A DNA stretch of 64,000 nt, from contig JAILWY010000015.1 of assembly GCA_022113835.1 (NCBI GenBank), forward strand, positions 5,342,001 to 5,406,000. The letters run 5' to 3'. The DNA comes from Atopsyche davidsoni. Its lineage: Eukaryota; Arthropoda; Insecta; Trichoptera; Hydrobiosidae. The position numbers were made by a program, and so were the translations under genes. Under the pieces are notes generated by a model, which saw only the letters and a list, made by a program, of their open reading frames with translations, was not told where the DNA came from and did no database searches. Positions within the stretch are counted from its first letter, which is position 1. Every line of letters starts with the position of its first letter. Shown here piece after piece: positions 40,301 to 48,261 of the stretch.

Positions 40301-40526
40301 AAAAGAATTGAGTTATCGTGCTACATCTCTGGATGGTATGTAATGAGTATGGCTTGCATTCCAGCTGCGCTACCAGAAGTGCCTGGATGCACACCCTGGC
40401 AGTGCGGCACGAGGTGGAGGAGGCGGCGGGTCGCGTTCAGCAGGAGCACCCCCCGGCGGCGGTGGAGGAGCACTGGGCACACTAAAGTCGCTGGTGGGGT
40501 CACTCACGGCACGCAGGGCCTCCTGA
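1358..40526 (+). CDS. Fe65: Fe65/APBB family adaptor protein (WW + two PTB domains), 11 coding exons
   Basis: Cytoplasmic and nuclear adaptor; known family members bind the NPxY tail of APP-like receptors through PTB2 and other partners through PTB1 and WW. Exons: 1358-1379, 18591-18756, 35662-35724, 35977-36239, 36980-37160, 37390-37582, 37861-37988, 38593-38792, 39282-39484, 39652-39828, 40365-40526. All junctions are GT-AG and phase-compatible; the sum is 1758 nt (585 aa plus stop). Domains: YENPNY at residues 14-19; Pro-rich ~150-166; WW 163-191 (GW, YYWH, but REPP where the family has WEPP); PTB1 ~246-390 (RSLGWVEIAEEDL, IRVWGVGRDNGR, DFAYVARD, CHVFRCD); PTB2 ~418-545 (ACYLGSTEV, ECRVRYLSFLGIGRDV, HVFHCEP, LRYQKCLDA); Gly-rich tail. 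The length is below the ~710 aa of human APBB1 because the acidic N-terminus is short. Exon 1 is the least certain; a start at 18542 inside the extended exon 2 frame is the alternative. Confidence 0.9.
4520..4560 (-). repeat. tRNA-like T-arm with A-tail, possible SINE remnant
   Basis: On the - strand, 4560-4546 forms a T-arm with box B (TGGGTTCGAATCCCA). It is followed within a few bases by a run of 19 A (4538-4520). No box A or full cloverleaf is visible upstream, so this is not a tRNA gene. A truncated tRNA-derived SINE fits best. Confidence 0.35.
6221..6440 (-). repeat. Dispersed repeat family, copy A
   Basis: Shares the core around CCTCAGAGGAGGTTGGTGGCC and a downstream block (TAGTGTAGTGGGTCC, then GCAGTTTTATATTGGAAGG, ending near AAAGCTCTGGCG) with copies near 23.5 kb and 31.3 kb. 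Placed on the - strand because the copy near 30.35 kb follows an open frame in the opposite sense and ends in a GAAGAAGAAG tail. Class unknown; a 3' end of a non-LTR element or a SINE is possible. Confidence 0.5.
7257..7445. promoter_or_regulatory. Promoter/enhancer-like GC block with CRE, E-box and two CCAAT boxes
   Basis: A GC-rich island in AT-rich intron. It contains an inverted CCAAT (ATTGG, 7366-7370), a CRE palindrome TGACGTCA (7381-7388) overlapping the E-box palindrome TCACGTGA (7386-7393), and a forward CCAAT (7402-7406). The spacing resembles CRE/CCAAT promoters. Nothing downstream joins Fe65 exon 2 in phase, so any transcript from here is unknown; an intronic enhancer is equally possible. 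Confidence 0.35.
14997..15317. mobile_element. hAT-like miniature element (candidate)
   Basis: Left end CAGGGCTGGCCAAACTGC and right end, read on the other strand, CAGGGTTGACCAAAAGCTGC are similar terminal inverted repeats about 320 bp apart. The ends resemble hAT termini. No clear 8-bp target duplication was found, and there is no transposase. Confidence 0.4.
18591..18756 (+). CDS. Fe65: Fe65 exon 2, contains YENPNY
   Basis: Acceptor after TGTCTGTTACAG, donor CAG|GTAGGT. Encodes NGLLSYENPNYHLDP and a following Leu/Ala-rich stretch ending DDFTDNR. The GC-rich codon use contrasts with the flanking AT-rich intron. The open frame runs upstream of the acceptor to ATGs at 18509 and 18542, so a transcript starting here would have an alternative N-terminus (MAGSSGRITDLLLSVTE then the same exon). 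Joins exon 3 across a split Arg codon. Confidence 0.8.
20222..20242. repeat. (TA)n microsatellite
   Basis: About ten uninterrupted TA dinucleotides. A similar run lies at 33372-33392. Confidence 0.9.
22651..22760. repeat. Foldback element, 36-bp arms
   Basis: Arms 22651-22686 and 22725-22760 are reverse complements with one mismatch, separated by a 38-nt loop containing GGTTGGCGAAACCGGTCAC. The sequence just beyond the right arm (22769-22801, GAATTCCACCAAGTACTCTC...) matches 5821-5853, where a weaker foldback also lies just upstream, so this is a dispersed family. Confidence 0.7.
23517..23825 (-). repeat. Dispersed repeat family, copy B
   Basis: Contains AGGTGCCTCTCCTCAGAG, TTGGTGACCATCTCACT and the block from GTAATGGGTCC through GCAGTGTTATATTCGAAGG to GCCCAATACCATTATTATAC. 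All have counterparts in the copies at 6.2 and 31.3 kb. Open frames inside it are short and not accepted as genes. Confidence 0.5.
24836..25010. promoter_or_regulatory. GC-rich promoter-like block in intron 2
   Basis: A GC-rich stretch ending in CCGCCATTGCCGGCGCCATCTTGGG, with two CCAT-type (YY1/Pho-like) motifs and a TCAGT initiator-like site near 24931. No exon is apparent. Assigned on composition and motif content only. Confidence 0.25.
29231..29757 (+). repeat. Three diverged tandem units of ~160-190 bp
   Basis: Units begin near 29231, 29421 and 29581. Each has a GTGCA...TTTTTTCTC-like start, an AACGT(C/A)TG box, a TGTAGCTYA box and AGGAATGTGAAG near its end. Units 1 and 3 share CCGCCAGGAATGTGAAG(A/G)CGTGCACGG. 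Promoter-type monomers at the head of a decayed retroelement would look like this, and a degenerate frame follows up to 30336. Confidence 0.55.
30336..30385 (+). repeat. Dispersed repeat family, 3' fragment (copy D)
   Basis: GAGATGGTCACCAACCTCTT, then TTGAGGAGAGGC and a GAAGAAGAAG tail. It directly follows the stop codon of a 78-codon open frame (30100-30336), hinting that the family is the 3' end of a coding retroelement. A shorter related piece is at 12250-12300. Confidence 0.45.
30871..30891. repeat. (GT)n microsatellite followed by poly-T
   Basis: GTGTGTATGTGTGTGTGTGTG followed by a run of T. Confidence 0.85.
31255..31745 (+). repeat. Dispersed repeat copy C, split by a hairpin insertion
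   Basis: 31255-31378 is the reverse complement of the copy A block (GCAAAAGGACCCACTACACTATTTTCCC is shared). 31690-31745 carries the remaining core (GGTCGCCAACCTCCTCTTAG then GAGGCACC). About 310 bp between them, including the 31440-31680 hairpin, is absent from copy A, so it looks like a nested insertion. Confidence 0.55.
31440..31680. repeat. Long hairpin: 60-bp arms, 121-bp loop
   Basis: Arms 31440-31499 and 31621-31680 are reverse complements over 60 bp with one mismatch (AAGC versus AGGC). Near identity implies a recent origin or constraint. It has no coding potential. It could be the core of a foldback transposon inserted in the dispersed repeat. Confidence 0.85.
31794..32209. mobile_element. 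Pogo/Tigger-like miniature transposon (MITE)
   Basis: Left end CAGTAATACCCCGCTTTACG and right end, read inward, TAGTAATACCTCGCTTTACG form inverted repeats of ~24 bp flanked by TA on both sides. The termini resemble Tc1-mariner superfamily pogo/Tigger ends. Length 416 bp, with internal sub-terminal repeats (CGCGTTAAGTTAAATTCG, TTAACGCGAAATTCG) and no transposase. Confidence 0.75.
33690..33853 (+). ncRNA. U1: U1 spliceosomal snRNA
   Basis: RNA of the U1 snRNP, which base-pairs with 5' splice sites. The sequence has the intact 5' recognition end ATACTTACCTG; stem-loop I with the U1-70K loop GATCACAAAGG (one base from the usual GATCACGAAGG); stem-loop II with the U1A loop ATTGCAC closed by CTACC/GGTAG; stem-loop III (GATTATTC/GAATAACTC); the Sm site AATTTTTGA; and terminal stem-loop IV (TCGGGG/CCCCGA). 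Length 164 nt, the standard size. No A-tail follows it, so it does not look like a processed pseudogene. The upstream PSE could not be assigned with confidence. It lies in Fe65 intron 2, same strand. Confidence 0.94.
34107..34343. mobile_element. hAT-like MITE with 8-bp target duplication
   Basis: Starts CAGTGGCTCTCAAACTC and ends GGGACCCCCTGGGGTCCTG. It is flanked by the exact direct repeat CTGTAACC at 34099-34106 and 34344-34351. The CAGTGG...CTCAAACT terminus and 8-bp duplication are typical of hAT elements. Non-coding, 237 bp. Confidence 0.75.
34811..34857. repeat. Inverted telomere-like (TTAGG) palindrome
   Basis: A 47-bp palindrome with 23-bp arms and one mismatch. Each arm contains GGTTAGGTTAGGTTTAA or its complement, the insect telomere-type motif. 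A related direct run is at 554-571. Confidence 0.8.
35662..35724 (+). CDS. Fe65: Fe65 exon 3
   Basis: Acceptor TTTGTTTCAG, donor GTAAGT. Encodes RDSINGNPDSPLVSAKSDPQ between split Arg and Leu codons. Ser/Pro-rich linker; phases match exons 2 and 4. Confidence 0.8.
35977..36239 (+). CDS. Fe65: Fe65 exon 4: proline-rich region and start of WW
   Basis: Acceptor AACGCTCGCAG, donor GTAAGT. Encodes a Ser/Gly/Glu-rich linker, then a PPAPPAPPAPPAPLPPGWEK run that leads straight into the WW domain. GC-rich; overlapping frames on both strands are shadows of this exon. Confidence 0.88.
36240..36979 (+). other. Fe65 intron 4
   Basis: 740 bp. A - strand frame (36535-37242) stays open through most of this intron and across the WW exon. 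A small + strand frame from 36563 reads MGGYKRIPDGNSNVFPEPF. Neither was recognised as a known protein; see findings. Confidence 0.4.
36980..37160 (+). CDS. Fe65: Fe65 exon 5: WW domain core
   Basis: Acceptor GGTCGGTCGCAG, donor GTGAGT. Encodes DNDGPYYWHIKSGTIQREPP, matching the Fe65 WW fold except for Arg (CGC) at the second signature Trp, then an acidic Glu/Ala/Ser linker with repeated GEAREA. Joins exon 6 across a split Lys codon. Confidence 0.93.
37390..37582 (+). CDS. Fe65: Fe65 exon 6: PTB1 start
   Basis: Acceptor TTATTCCAG, donor GTGAGT, ends in phase 0. Encodes IRFFVRSLGWVEIAEEDLTP and NKCIVDLSLGRNDLLD, the first strands and helix of the first Fe65 PTB domain. Confidence 0.94.
37861..37988 (+). 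CDS. Fe65: Fe65 exon 7: PTB1 middle
   Basis: Encodes GKDLFMDLDEGALKLMDPEN and QPIHTIRVWGVGRDNG, the highly conserved core strands of Fe65 PTB1. Acceptor GATAACAG, donor GTCAGC. Confidence 0.95.
37989..38592 (+). other. Fe65 intron 7
   Basis: 604 bp, AT-rich; nothing recognised. Introns 8 (38793-39281), 9 (39485-39651) and 10 (39829-40364) are likewise empty apart from the optional extension noted at 39568-39651. Confidence 0.7.
38593..38792 (+). CDS. Fe65: Fe65 exon 8: PTB1 end and linker
   Basis: Encodes DFAYVARDRVTRRHMCHVFR and IANTLRDICKRIMIER, the C-terminal strand and helix of PTB1, then a basic Pro-rich linker. Acceptor CACTTGCAG, donor GTGAGA. Confidence 0.95.
39282..39484 (+). CDS. 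Fe65: Fe65 exon 9: PTB2 start
   Basis: Encodes KKVLRACYLGSTEVGQATGM and VSVAVAPSMISILQQS, matching the start of the APP-binding PTB2 domain. Acceptor TTAATTCCAG, donor GTGAGT, phase 0. Confidence 0.95.
39652..39828 (+). CDS. Fe65: Fe65 exon 10: PTB2 core
   Basis: Encodes TECRVRYLSFLGIGRDVRR, HVFHCEPSSGALCK and IEAACK. The acceptor is placed at the TTCTTGCATTTTAAG site (39651) because this gives the length of the vertebrate PTB2. An upstream acceptor at 39567 is in the same frame and would add 28 residues. Confidence 0.9.
40365..40526 (+). CDS. Fe65: Fe65 exon 11: PTB2 end, Gly-rich tail and stop
   Basis: Encodes LRYQKCLDAHPG, which aligns with the end of Fe65 PTB2, then two poly-Gly runs and LGTLKSLVGSLTARRAS before TGA (40524-40526). 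The final Leu/Ser/Arg stretch resembles the C-terminus of human APBB1. A good donor (GAG|GTATGC) lies at 40560, so the stop is followed by a further spliced exon. Confidence 0.92.
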   Translation: MRYQKCLDAHPGSAARGGGGGGSRSAGAPPGGGGGALGTLKSLVGSLTARRAS

Positions 40527-40874
40527 GACGAGGCCCCGCCCCCCAACACCGAGCGAGAGGTATGCCACATCTCATACACGCATCCTAAGGTCTGTTACTA
40601 GTGTGACCTTAGTTAAGTTTGGGTTATATATTTAGTTGGTTAGCCAAAAATGACGGATGTACACAACTTTATAAGTAAAGTCTATCCGTTTTAAGCTATT
40701 GATCAAGCAGACCCGAGTAAAACCATAGCTTGTTTTGCTATTTTTAATGTAGTATATTAATCGCCAAACTCAGTGAATGTATAATAAAATGGGAATTATG
40801 TATAATACAATGTCTTATCATCGATATTCAATAATTGTACATATTGATCTGATGAGTGCTGTGTTGAGTTGCAG

Positions 40875-41347
40875 GTGATCCCGCACCGCCACCTGCAGTC
40901 ACCGCTGACGGTGTTGCCGGTACCGAGCGAGACGGCGCGCTCTCTTCTGTCCCCCAGCCTGCAGCCGCGCCGCACCCCCAGGACGCTTCCCTAGCCGCAC
41001 ATGCACCACACGCCCGCACCACCTCCCTTCTCAGTTCAACCCGATTTCCCCCTCAACTCATGTTTCTTATCTTACCTTGAGCTTAACTTGCCTTAACTCC
41101 GGAACAATTGTTTCTTTCAGTGTACTGAATCTACATTTATTTCAATTTGGCTAACTTCACATTTTAGTTGAATTTTAAGGAATGGTTTAAACTCAGATTT
41201 TATTGCTTTTCTTTGTTCATTTTAAATTATTACCTTATATTCCTCTATTTTTCAAAACTTATTTGAGATTATCTTACCTTATCTAATTTCTTTCCATTAT
41301 TTGGTTCTAACCTCAAGGTCAGTTCAGCATATTTTTCTTATAATAAA
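40875..41347 (+). other. Fe65 terminal exon (3' UTR or C-terminal extension)
   Basis: Acceptor GAGTTGCAG at 40874 after the donor at 40560. The frame that follows the exon 11 TGA stays open for 11 codons to the donor and then 39 codons here (to TAG 40992-40994). A second frame here is also open, so coding is unproven. Candidate poly(A) signal AATAAA at 41342-41347, another at 41782-41787. Confidence 0.45.
41342..41347 (+). terminator. Candidate poly(A) signal for Fe65
   Basis: AATAAA about 820 bp after the stop codon. An alternative AATAAA lies at 41782. Which one is used cannot be decided from sequence. Confidence 0.3.
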
Positions 41348-41787
41348 TAGTAACCTCATTGAAGACTGTTCCCTTCCTCTTTATTGTTAAATGTAACCGG
41401 GGATTTTACTGATCCCAAAGCATCCTAATTCCTATTCTGTTTGCGTCCCATCTAAACTTATGAAACCTTGTTAAAAGCCTCTTCCTCTCTGACTGTAGCA
41501 TTTTTTAGTCTGCAATTTGTCAATACCACAATCTCATGATAATCTTTCAACATGATCATCTCACCCACAAATAATGATATTATGTGTACATTCAGTATTG
41601 TTCATGAATGTTAACGTTCACCATTCACCACGTCATTCATGGCAGTTGTATTTTCATTTTGCTGATGATTGAATGACTGATCATCGTTTTGGAATCTAAC
41701 GTATTGAATAATATAGAGATATTTTAATTGCAATACCATTTTGATAATATGTGAGAACCGAAATTATTCAATAACTTTAACAATAAA

Positions 41788-44700
41788 CCATTTTTCAGCC
41801 TTCGATAGATGTTTAAGTTGTTTTAAAAACAATAATAAAATAATTTAAGTATTATATTCCTTCAGTAATTACGTTTATCACTTGAAGTCGCTTATCAACA
41901 TGATTTTTAAGAATTCGTTTATTACCAAAACTAGTTTATAAGAAACAACTATGAACCTTAAAATATACTGTGTTTTCGAAAAGATGAACCAATTATCACG
42001 CGGGCATGTTTAGGCGAAGAGAATATATGAATCTAATTCTAAAAAATATGTGAATTATTTTGAAACAAACGTGATAAATCAATGTATGATTTCATAAGTC
42101 ACCTTTGGGTGATTGAAAATTTGATTGACATAAAAGAGATTCGTGTCTGACTTATGGACGCGAATGTTTAGACTGTAAATTTGTTACCTAAATAAGTGGA
42201 CTCACCAAAAGTCCATGAGTTTTCTTCTCAGTGGAGCCGGGCGTCCCGCTCCAGCTGCAGGCGGCGTAGAAATAATAATATTAATATTTGTATTACAAAA
42301 CTATAAATTATAATTAAAGTACATTCTAAGTCAGTGTATGTAGTGGACGAGTGTTGATACTTTGCTTTATTATTATATAAGTTATTTCTACATATCCTGT
42401 TGTAGGATTTTGTATTTGATTAGATATATTCGTGAACACCCTATAATCCATCAGTCAATGTATAAAAATATATATTAATATAAAAAAAAGTATTGTTTAA
42501 AGCGATGATCGGTAATCGTTATATTTTTAGTCAATTTTCAGACATATTGCAATAACAATATGTTATTTCACAAAAGACTTTTCGGTAAATGATAACTCTT
42601 ATGTTTATTAATTTTACATTTTATGTAAAATTAAATTTTCTATAAACTAACATTATTCAGACTGTAAAAAAAATTTTAAAACAGTTTTGAAAATTACAAA
42701 AAATCAAATCAAATCATGGTGACAATGTTGCTTTTACAGTCGATGAGATTTTATCGAAAAGCCTTCTATGTTATGAAAATTGGTTATCAATATAAAGAAG
42801 TTGTAAGTTAGTATTAAAAGGACGCATTGCCACATAGTCATTGTACTTTAGCTGTAAGTATTGCTGGTTGCAAGGATTAAAGAGGACGGCCGAATGGGGC
42901 GAGTGCCGTCGCCATCTTTCTTTACTCAAACTTAACGCGGGACCCATTTAGACAAAGCAATAATTCTGGCTTTTCACACCTAATTCACTCAGTAACAAAC
43001 CTAACTTTTCATATTCTTACCTAAAATAACGACAACTTTAATTAATTTCCCTAAAAGAGCGTTTCTTCTCTACATCTGAATTCATCACGATTGTTTGATT
43101 AGATATTTGTAAAATATTAAATTACCCCCAAAGGATCGTTTAATTTGAATGTAAAATATAGATAATGTATTACTTTAATTGTATAATTATTTAAAAATTT
43201 AAATTTATTTGCTTACGATCCTTTAGATTTAAAAAAAATACTTGAACGAATTGAATGTTTATACTGAGTGTATAAATAATGAATGGCGATCAACTACAAG
43301 GCATTTAAATCATTTTTTGATTTACAACTCTTCAGTCGGTCGAGCTATCGAGAACATCTGGTATAAACGGTTAAGAATCGCTAACAGCTGAATTGTGCGA
43401 ACAGAATCCAGTGAAGTACTTCAATATATTAACCATGAGATTAGTTTGCAAGTGTTACCAGTAGATACCTATTTATAATTATTATATATAAGATAAAATT
43501 TATATAAATAATATATATATATTATTTTTGACACGCTGTTGTTTGTAAATTTTACCTTCGTCTCACTCCTAGACTTCTGTATATTCTCTATTGATATTCA
43601 AAAGAAATATATATTCAATCTTGTCCAATTACCCGCGGTCAGAATTGCATTGATAACATTGTATATCTATATCTACTGCCATCATGTCAATATTTCCTAT
43701 GCTAATTCCTGTGTTCTGTCGGTAAATGATTATGAAGTACGTATTTGCTAATATTTGTGCATCGCCATTGTCAAAGAAACTAATTATAACAATACAATTG
43801 TATGCTTAAAACACAAATGTTACATCTCTAAATTTTATATTTTGTATTACACGTATATTAAATATAATTGTATTATTAGTTTAGATTCAGCAGTCAGACA
43901 GTGTTGCAATAAATTTTGAAAACTTTCAGGGGGCTTTGACTACAAGGTTTTTTCAGGATATCCAACTGTGGTGCTTTTTTTTCAATCTGATTCAACCTCG
44001 CTTTCAAAGTAATTCCAGCTAACTAAATGGCATAAACACCAGAAGAAATAGAAAAACCATCAAACCAAAATGTTCTAATTAAGCTTCAGGCATTGCAATA
44101 GGAAGAAATAAAATCTAATAGTTTTATTAAAAGCCAGAGAAAACTCTTGTAGAGAATTTTATCACCCCAAGTAACAGTTCTGACAATAAATCGGGATGTC
44201 CATATTGCGAGACATAAGCTTTGTGTATGGTTGTCTAGAGAAAGATAATATGTGATCTTTTTCTTCCTTCCTCTCAAAAATGATATCAAAACATTGATTT
44301 ATATTATAGTTTGGAGATGTTACATTTTATATATGAATTGAAATGCGGAAACGGTAGAAATAATTGAAATGTGGAATATGATATGTTTTGTATTGAAAAG
44401 TCGCAGCAGTGCTTGTATTCTGACCCTGATTGATGACTACGTAAGTTAGGCTTGGAGAAACAAAGAGCTTGTCAGTGCACGGCGCTACACAAAGAATAAA
44501 ACTTAGATATTAAAAATTCCTATTACCTAAAAACAATTTATTTATTCCAGTTTACCTAGCATTTAATATAAAAACGAAAATCACGCTGAATACTATACTT
44601 TTTTCAATCCAAAATATGACTTACTTTGAATATATGAAAATGCCTCTGCATAGATATCCACCGCCTCGGCTACAATATACTTCACGTTTTAAACGATTTC

Positions 44701-47700
44701 AATGTTTGCATCAATCAACTTATTAACAGTACTGTAACCAAAGCTACCCAAAACTATCAGTTGTAAAATGTATTTTCTTTGTGTGTATATTATTTGGTTT
44801 CCTCGTGCTCACCCTGTATTTTGGTGTACCCTAAATGGTTTACTATAAGTAGAATATAAAGTGTGTTAGGTAGTTCCGCCTGAGGGCAAATTTGGGTATT
44901 ATGTATATTGGAGACGCGACATGATGGAAGAACTCGAATGTAATGCTTACTTAAGGATATTTTAATATCTATGTATGATAAATTTGATTTAATTATTGAA
45001 TAAATGTCAGAGTTTACGACCATTATGATAGTTTGATGCGAAACGCGTTGAATGTATTTGATGTTTTATGATTTCTGGCTTTTCTGTAGTATTTTTATAC
45101 TGTTTAAGATTTTCATTTTCGACCGTAGTCTCTAAATGAAAGTGTATAATATCCGACAATTCAAAGTGTTATTTTTCTCAGTCAACAAAAATGGACAATG
45201 TATTATATAAATAAATTTTAATTGGACAACCCTCTGGTTGTTTGCGTTTACGTATTAGGTTAACGATCCATTTTTTTATCAATCGAAACTCTCGACTGTG
45301 TGCAATGAAACCTTGCAGGGCGTACTTGATGCGGGTTGATGTCCAGCGTTTCCCGCGAGCCTGCGAACCAGGTTCAGTCACAGCACGGCATTGTGTGGAT
45401 GTTTATCGATCACTAAGTGTTATATAAAGCAAATCACTGTTCTAATGTTGTAAAATGTCGTAAAACTTTGTTTAGTGACACTATGTATAATGTTGTTTGA
45501 GATACTCCGTTTGGAAAACGGAGGTGATACGGTCGACGAACATCTCTTAGCCGCATTTATATTAAAAGCTTTCTTGGCTACTTGCATATTGAAAAGTATA
45601 TTGTCAAATATTATACAACTGTATGCCACGTCTCATTCGAGGACATGACGCTGCAAAGATCCATTAGGGATAGTGTCAAATGCAGAATAACTGCCATCTT
45701 GAACTGCAATGTAAATGTGGTTTGTACTCTTCATCCGTTCTCACGAGACATAATCTGATGCTAGATCATCCACAATGTTTACACTTGGCGTCTGCCCTAT
45801 TTTGAAAAATAATCATCGATTGAATTTAAAATCAAAGGGTGATTGTGAGCAAAGATGCGAGCATTGTCACCCCGTTGACAATGAATTGTAAAATGCAGTG
45901 TATTTCAGATTGGTTTGGGAGTTTGAGATAAAAGATGGGTGTGGACAGTACAAATCATAATTTTAAGACATATTAGTTATGCATAACTCTTTGTAAAAAA
46001 TAACTAAGTCCATATCAAATTAAAGAGTTTTTATAAGATACCTGAGTGTTTAGAAATGTTGCTATTTTTCATAATAATTGTAAAAATTGGCAACACTATC
46101 TTGTATCTTAAGACCCCTATCAGACTTGTACAACTCTTGTGTGAAGATTCAAAGGGATAACTGCAATATTTGTGGACAGTGTGATAGTGGTCGAAGGCTC
46201 AGATACTGGCCGAGAGTTAATGAAGACTATAGAATCCCTGGTGAGCCATTTTGTCCGTGTGCTTTTACAATATGTCGAGCATTGCTTGAGCGGAAGTTTC
46301 CGTTCTCGTGTTAACAGTTCACGTTAGTTTTTAAGAGAACATTTTATAGAGAAATTTATGTAAATAAAATAATCTATCGCCAGCAAAGTGAGAATGAAGC
46401 GAGTGAAGAATCTGTGTACTTCTGATTGTCTGGAAAAAGTCGTTTCTTAGCTCTGGTCAAAGCGGACGAGGAACTGATTTCTGACGAGTCACACTTGTGT
46501 CGATTTGGATTCTGTGAAAGTAAGATCTCGCTTACCGCTTGACAAACGTAATTGCCTCGTGTCTTACATAGATTGTTGTTCTTAAGGAAACAAATCGTTT
46601 TATATATCCTCGGAGTGTGAGAGGATATTTATATTTATGGAAGAAACCGCATTTCTAGTTTTATTATGTTTTACCATATCATTAAATACATTAACCCAAC
46701 TTGTTTGCTTGCACCATTAAATGAGGTAATCAGATTACGTTATTTGCCTATTGTGAATAAATGCATAGTCATTTCTTTCTCATTGTGTGTTTTATTTATT
46801 AGCCTTCCTTATTAGCATTGTACTACTCGTATACCGCATTACGGGTTAAGAGATCAGCTCTATGAGATACCTCGCAGCTCTGTTTGATTCCAAACTCATC
46901 CCTTCTAATTACACTGAATAGCCGGTGGTCTTATTAAAATTTCTTAAAAGATACAATTCAAGGTATCTATAATATTCATACTGTACGAATAAAATTGGAC
47001 AATAGAAATACAATATCCCAGTTGCACAGTAATAGCCCAAAAAACCTGAAAAATATAGTTTTTTGAACTCAGGTAGGTACATACCTAAGGTTTTTGTATC
47101 ACTTCATATTATGTTGTTGATATTTCTCACCGATACCATTCGCATTCAATTAAGTTTTTCGAAGTATTTGAGCTGTTTCTGTAGCAAACAAATAACTGCG
47201 GGTAGTTATTTATTTTCTGCTTCTTGATACATTCGAGAAGAATAAGAATTAAATTTTTTCGAGCAACACAAAACATGTATACATAATCAAATGAATAAGT
47301 AACATGTAATTAATAACTAGGTTAATATAATAAATAATAAAATAGACATTTTCATTCCGAGAATAGTGTAAGTATTCATTGATGGAGGACATCAACGATC
47401 GCTACAATCCTAGTGATTTTCGTCAATATTCTATATAATTCATCATTCACATTTTTCTGATTTAGAGTTTAGGACTTTGACATGAATATTGACTATTTTG
47501 ATTAAATAAACGGTCATTCTATCTCGTTACATACAATATACATCAGCATAGCGCGCGAGCCACGAATGCTACTGGACAATATAACTACATCAAAAATATT
47601 AATAAAGGTAAGTTGTACACGTTAATCGTTGTTTTTGAAAATAAATAAAGTAATTCAATTTTCATTAGGTATTCCCCATGTTTTATTTTACCTGTTGCAC

Positions 47701-47879
47701 AGGTCATTTAGAATATCAAAAAGGAAATCCATGGAGTACTTTTTGTCAATAATATTAAAAATTATTGTAAAATTATTAAAAATCACCACAAATTTTTTTT
47801 TTTTTATTATTATTATTTTTCAGATCGCGGGTAATCGGAACGGTCAAAAACGATACCCGAAAAATATAATTATTGCGAT
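41788..47879. other. Intergenic region between Fe65 and ubinuclein
   Basis: AT-rich with scattered short frames of no recognisable content. No tRNA, snRNA or complete transposon was seen. Part may be a longer Fe65 3' UTR. Confidence 0.6.
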
Positions 47880-48017
47880 ATATTAATTTAGATTTATTCG
47901 CGGTCCGCCATCTGGGGACACTCGGGGGAGGCGCTCGCCGGCCGCGACCGGTCGGCCACCTGTGGGCCGCGCCCCGAAGCCGGCGGTGCGCGCGCAACCC
48001 AAACAATAAATTTCAAC

Positions 48018-48115
48018 ATGGAGGACGTGCGCCGGACAGTTTGACAATGTGGACCGTGTTGTTGTGTGTCAAAATCGCATTCGCCGGCGCAAACCGGGAA
48101 CAATGTCGGATTTAA
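48018..48115 (+). promoter_or_regulatory. Two upstream ORFs in the ubinuclein 5' UTR
   Basis: uORF1: ATG 48018 to TGA 48044 (8 codons). uORF2: ATG 48047 to TAA 48115 (22 codons), which overlaps the main start at 48103 in another frame. If the mRNA begins upstream of 48018, both should reduce initiation at 48103. Confidence 0.5.
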
Positions 48116-48261
48116 AGCGGGCCAATCTCAACCCGGCGGAATCCTCCAGGAAGACGAAGCGAAAAGTGCTCAAGACCATAAGAATTTCCCTGGATCTGTT
48201 CGAATCCAACGAGAAAGAGTGCCCCGAATTCAACTACAAGGAACTAGTCAAAGCCGAGGAG
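48103..48261 (+). CDS. yem: Ubinuclein exon 1
   Basis: 53 codons from ATG 48103 to donor GAG|GTGAGT. Ends KECPEFNYKELVKAEE, the conserved HIRA-contact segment of ubinuclein. Confidence 0.93.

Noticed and set aside
46087..46314. 75-codon frame with several Cys (NICGQCDSGRRL)
   Set aside because: Cys spacing fits no zinc finger I recognise, and there is no other gene evidence nearby.
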